Positions 60,936-64,000 of a stretch of 64,000 nt of DNA are shown one piece after another. The DNA is taken from assembly GCF_018687715.1 (NCBI RefSeq), contig NC_056759.1, forward strand, positions 34,996,385-35,060,384, written 5' to 3'. The notes below the pieces were generated by a model that did not search any database, was not told where the DNA came from, and saw only the letters and a program-made list of their open reading frames with translations. Numbering within the stretch: the stretch's first letter is position 1; every line of letters starts with the position of its first letter. Origin of the DNA: Carya illinoinensis (Eukaryota > Streptophyta > Magnoliopsida > Fagales > Juglandaceae). The translations under genes were made by a program, and so were the position numbers.

Positions 60936-61170
60936 CCTGGATTGGCTCAAGTGGTAAAGGTTTTGGGCTTAAGGGTATGTTCCTCCTAAATTTAAGGTTC
61001 AAATCTCTTTGAGTGTAAATAATTTCTAGGAGCAATCAGATGATTTTTTCTTTGAATTATCCGATATATACTTACATGAAACTCTTTATCGAGATCCTGT
61101 AAATTTTAGGAATTAGTCAAGACATTTCTAGACAACTAGTGCCAATAAAACCTCCTTTTGTCATTATTTA
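60936..61170 (+). mobile_element. SINE copy, complete order
   Basis: It starts ATTGGCTCAAGTGGTAAAGG (A-box region), has TTAAGGTTCAAATCTC (B-box region) about 45 bases on, then GTAAATAATTTCTAGGAGCA, GAAACTCTTTATCGAGATCC and GGAATTAGTCAAG, ending GTGCCAATAAAACC. The same order appears in reverse at 7555-7865 and 63215-63440. It is tRNA-derived by its promoter boxes and has no coding capacity. Confidence 0.65.
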
Positions 61171-61592
61171 ATTGAATTATATAATTTGGTGCATGAAGAG
61201 TTGGCGAATGAGAAACACAAAACGCTTTTTTCTTAATAGATAGGCAATAAATAAAAAGTAAAGACTTTTAGACTTTTATAGAATCACCATACAAGCTGCT
61301 CAAAAATCTACAAAGAAGTCGCATTAATACACAACTCATGGGTTCAAATATGCAACATATCCTTTAAGAACTTTGGGTTGGTGGAATATTTACAATTATA
61401 TATATATATATATATATAATATAAATAAAATTTCCCTAGACCCATTTGCCACTCATTTAAAATTAGCCTTTTACTTGGGTTTTATATTTTTGTTCTCATG
61501 TTTTACTCAAAACACTCCGAACATACCATAATGTTTTAAGTAAATGTGGGCCTAAAAGTATATCATTTTTGTATGTTAAATATGTTTAAAAG

Positions 61593-61755
61593 TAACGTTA
61601 GATATAATTTTAGAGTGCGCAAGTCCGATATATTCATTTTGAAAAAAGAGTGATGTTCACTATTAAAAAAATTATCTTTTTATATAAGTTTCATATTTAT
61701 CTGTCTTTTCAAAATGAGTATGTGATATTACATATCTTAATATTGTAAATATTAA
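61593..61755. mobile_element. MITE, family A copy 4
   Basis: It contains TGTTCACTATTAAAAAAATT, TTATATAAGTTTCATATTTA and CTTTTCAAAATGAGTATGTG, aligned with 3427-3595 and 29530-29705. Imperfect inverted ends. Confidence 0.5.
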
Positions 61756-61959
61756 ATGATGACAACATGATAAAGAGATCATTCATAAGCCTTTCTTAGA
61801 TAAAATAATTGCGGAAAATAAAGTATTTCCTAAAATTAGGTAAAAACAAACATGGAAAAGAAATCCGTGCAATACTTGATATAACTCAAATATTAGAGAT
61901 CAAAATGCAATTTTGAACAAAAAGATTTCACATTTCATAATTTATTAAAAATAGAAAAC

Positions 61960-62011
<52 letters not shown>

Positions 62012-62439
62012 TTTCCGTAGGGGTGTATAAGGTTCGAGAGGACAAGTCGCTGCAGAGTTTTCACCACATGTCAGCACCCCAGTAGAGCAGAACTGCGACT
62101 CTTACGAACTCATGGAAAGAGAGAAAAAAACAAGAAAAAGATAAAAATCCGTGCTGAGGTTGCTCAGGAAGACTAACATCATAATGATTTCCAATATTTA
62201 GTTCAGCTTCCGTGTTTGTAGCTGCAAACGAGAAAGTTAGAGAGAAAAAAAAAAAAAAAAAAAAAAAAAACAAGATGAACAAATTAATCAATGAGTGAAA
62301 TAAATGAGCAGGAACAAAACAGGGCATTGTTGGAGCACGTTGCATTGGTGATTGGTGTATAAAAACCGCTACTTCGGTCTCTCTCTGTATCACTTTCACA
62401 TTGTTTCTGGTTTTCTTTCTCTCTTCTGTGACCCTGTCC

Positions 62440-62477
62440 ATGGCGGATGGTAGAGAGCATGGAGCTTCTTCCCCCCG
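62440..62477 (+). CDS. Possible first exon of a gene running out of the window
   Basis: ATG at 62440 opens MADGREHGASSP, and a donor-like CCCG/GTATGC follows at 62478. The 5' side is pyrimidine-rich (CTCTCTCTGTATCACTTTCA), as in many plant 5' UTRs, and the Ala-Asp start in an ATGGCGG context is a good plant initiation site. No later exon could be identified in the remaining about 1.5 kb, which would have to be a long first intron. The protein family cannot be named from 12 codons. Confidence 0.35.
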
Positions 62478-64000
62478 GTATGCGTGTGTTCTCGTTCACG
62501 TTCTCTCATTATGCTACGTCTTATGTCTTCTTCATATTCGACTTTTCTCAGTGGGTTATCAAGTTTGAGCTTGCAAATGTTGTGGATTACATATGTCTAT
62601 GTAATACTTGAGCTTCTATAGCAATTGTGATATTTTTGTTGGATCGTTTGGAGTCTATATCTGCCCCCAAGCCCCACCCCTTCCTCTCTTGAACACTTTT
62701 TTTTTTTTCATTCTCTGACTTTGAGCTTAGGGGTCATGTATTTTTATATAAAATACGGCGTATTTAGGGATTACGATAGTATGCATTTTGCGATTAAATG
62801 TATATTGGTGGTTTTCTTTGTTAAGATATTGCATACAGGTGCTTTGAGTTTGTGCTTTATATATCTTATAGATTTTGTGTTCATGTTGAATAATGGACCA
62901 TCTTTAGTTGCTATGAATCTGTGATGTTATATTGTTTGTGTGATTTTTCTAGTAAATCTGATTTCTTCTCTATTCATCGACTCATTTATTTTTTTATCTT
63001 TGAGTTTGAGCTTATAGGTTCGAGCATTTACATAAAGCAAGTGATGCCGTTAGGATTTAGAGGCTCTCTCTTCAACAGTATGCATGTGTTGAGTAATCTG
63101 ATAAAATTTATATCTTTGTTTCAATAATTTAGGTTATGCCTAAATTCCCACCCCCCCCCCCCCCCCCCAAAACCCAACAAAAAAAAATCTTCCTTTCTTT
63201 TTTATTTTTTTAATAATGTCGGGGAACCTCTCCAAGGTAGGGCCCTTTGAACCCACTCCTGCAGAGTAAACCCCGGTCCTGTGCACCGCACCCTCAGAAG
63301 TTTCCCTATACGGAACTGGTTAAATTGCTGGCTTTTCACCAGGAGGTGTGGCCCCAAAGGATTGTTTGCAACCATGGCTTTGAAGGGAGTGATACCCCAA
63401 GACCAAGGCCTTCACCACTTAGGCCCTTGGGATTCTAATGGATTTATACATTCACAGCGCAAAAGCGTAGATGCAAATTTCCTGTTTATATCTGATCCTT
63501 TTTGAGATTTTTTATGTTGTGGATTGTGTTAGTTTATGTGTATTTGTGTGAAAGTAGAGTAGACTTGAAGATTTTGTTATATGGGTTCCTTGATAGTCAA
63601 ACATATTTGATTTAAGCTTGTGTTAGCACATTTGTTTTCATTCTTTTTATATGGTGTTTATGTATTTGATATGAGCACAGATTTGAGATTTTCTTTACTC
63701 ATGGTATGCATTCTTCTTCCTGTAGTTCTGTTTTTGGAGCATCTTTATTATTCAAGATTTTCTTATATTTCTTAAATTTAGCTCACTTTACTTTGTACCG
63801 CATAAGGAGAGGTTGTCAGTGGAAACCGTTCTGTATCTGAATGTTCTTAAACAACTGGCTCATGGGATTTAGGGGGGTATCTGTATTTCTGCCATTAGAG
63901 TAAGTCGAGTCTTTATACATCTCAATTCTGTGTTTTTTCTATTATTGAGTTTCACTCAAGTTTTCCATTTTTATTTGCATATTTCTCTGAAAACATACAT
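62478..64000. other. Probable intron or intergenic DNA
   Basis: T-rich sequence with scattered TTTTGTTTTG-like runs looks like a long plant first intron, but nothing proves it. A run of about 17 C lies near 63151-63168, followed by A runs. A SINE copy lies at 63215-63440. Confidence 0.35.
63215..63440 (-). mobile_element. SINE copy, antisense
   Basis: On the minus strand it starts near 63440 with CCCAAGGGCCTAAGTGGTGA and AGGCCTTGGTCTTGGGGTAT, then GGTTGCAAACAATCC, GGGGCCACACCTCC, GGGAAACTTC and CTGTGCAC-like phrases, ending GGAGAGGTTCCCCGAC. The layout matches the copies at 60936-61170 and 7555-7865, with more divergence in the middle. Confidence 0.6.

Larger units (their letters stand above)
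58109..62439. other. AT-rich intergenic DNA with scattered repeats
   Basis: No gene was seen. MITEs and a SINE are listed separately. A 68-codon minus-strand frame at 59899-59693 has no recognisable domain. A (TC)n tract lies at about 61963-62008 and a run of about 25 A at 62247-62271. The last 150 bases are CT-rich and may be the 5' UTR of a gene starting at 62440. Confidence 0.45.

Overview
The window is nuclear DNA of a flowering plant, most likely a woody eudicot. It is AT-rich, its genes are split by many short GT-AG introns, and it is full of plant-type retrotransposons, MITEs and SINEs. The SINE and MITE types suggest Fagales (walnut, hickory or oak relatives), but that is an inference without any database search.

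Five genes look intact. (1) 3928-10432 (+) is glutathione synthetase (GSH2), 12 coding exons, 562 residues, with one apparent U12-type AT-AC intron. (2) 11800-14109 (-) is a DUF1068 membrane-anchored protein with a 24-base middle exon. (3) 15975-17807 (-) is an AT74-like histidine-phosphatase (phosphoglycerate-mutase-fold) protein in two exons. (4) 25612-26658 (-) is a single-exon FANTASTIC FOUR (FAF) domain protein. (5) 36477-41135 (-) is an ERD6-like sugar transporter of about 18 exons. A possible first exon of a further gene lies at 62440-62477 (+). The genes are housekeeping or developmental and form no evident pathway or cluster.

Three broken loci are recognisable: a decayed reading frame at 403-1000; a 5'-truncated, frameshifted and transposon-interrupted tandem copy of the ERD6-like transporter (42755-46045); and an RKF3-type receptor kinase (46740-55665). 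The kinase carries stops and frameshifts and is split by a Ty1/copia element (48129-55254). That copia element is itself interrupted by a hAT-type MITE (50623-51376, 8-bp target duplication) and by a probable solo LTR (53611-55012, 5-bp target duplication).

The rest is intergenic: LINE fragments (2570-2960, 20230-22020), half of a CACTA element with a subterminal TTCGAAC array (22300-22891), head-to-head copia LTR pieces (34046-35820), SINE copies (7555-7865, 60936-61170, 63215-63440), several MITE families, and long microsatellites. No rRNA, intact tRNA or CRISPR feature was seen. I found no evidence of a new biochemical system; the most informative structures are the nested insertions, the U12 intron and the transporter tandem decay. 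Exon borders were read by eye and may be off by one base in places.
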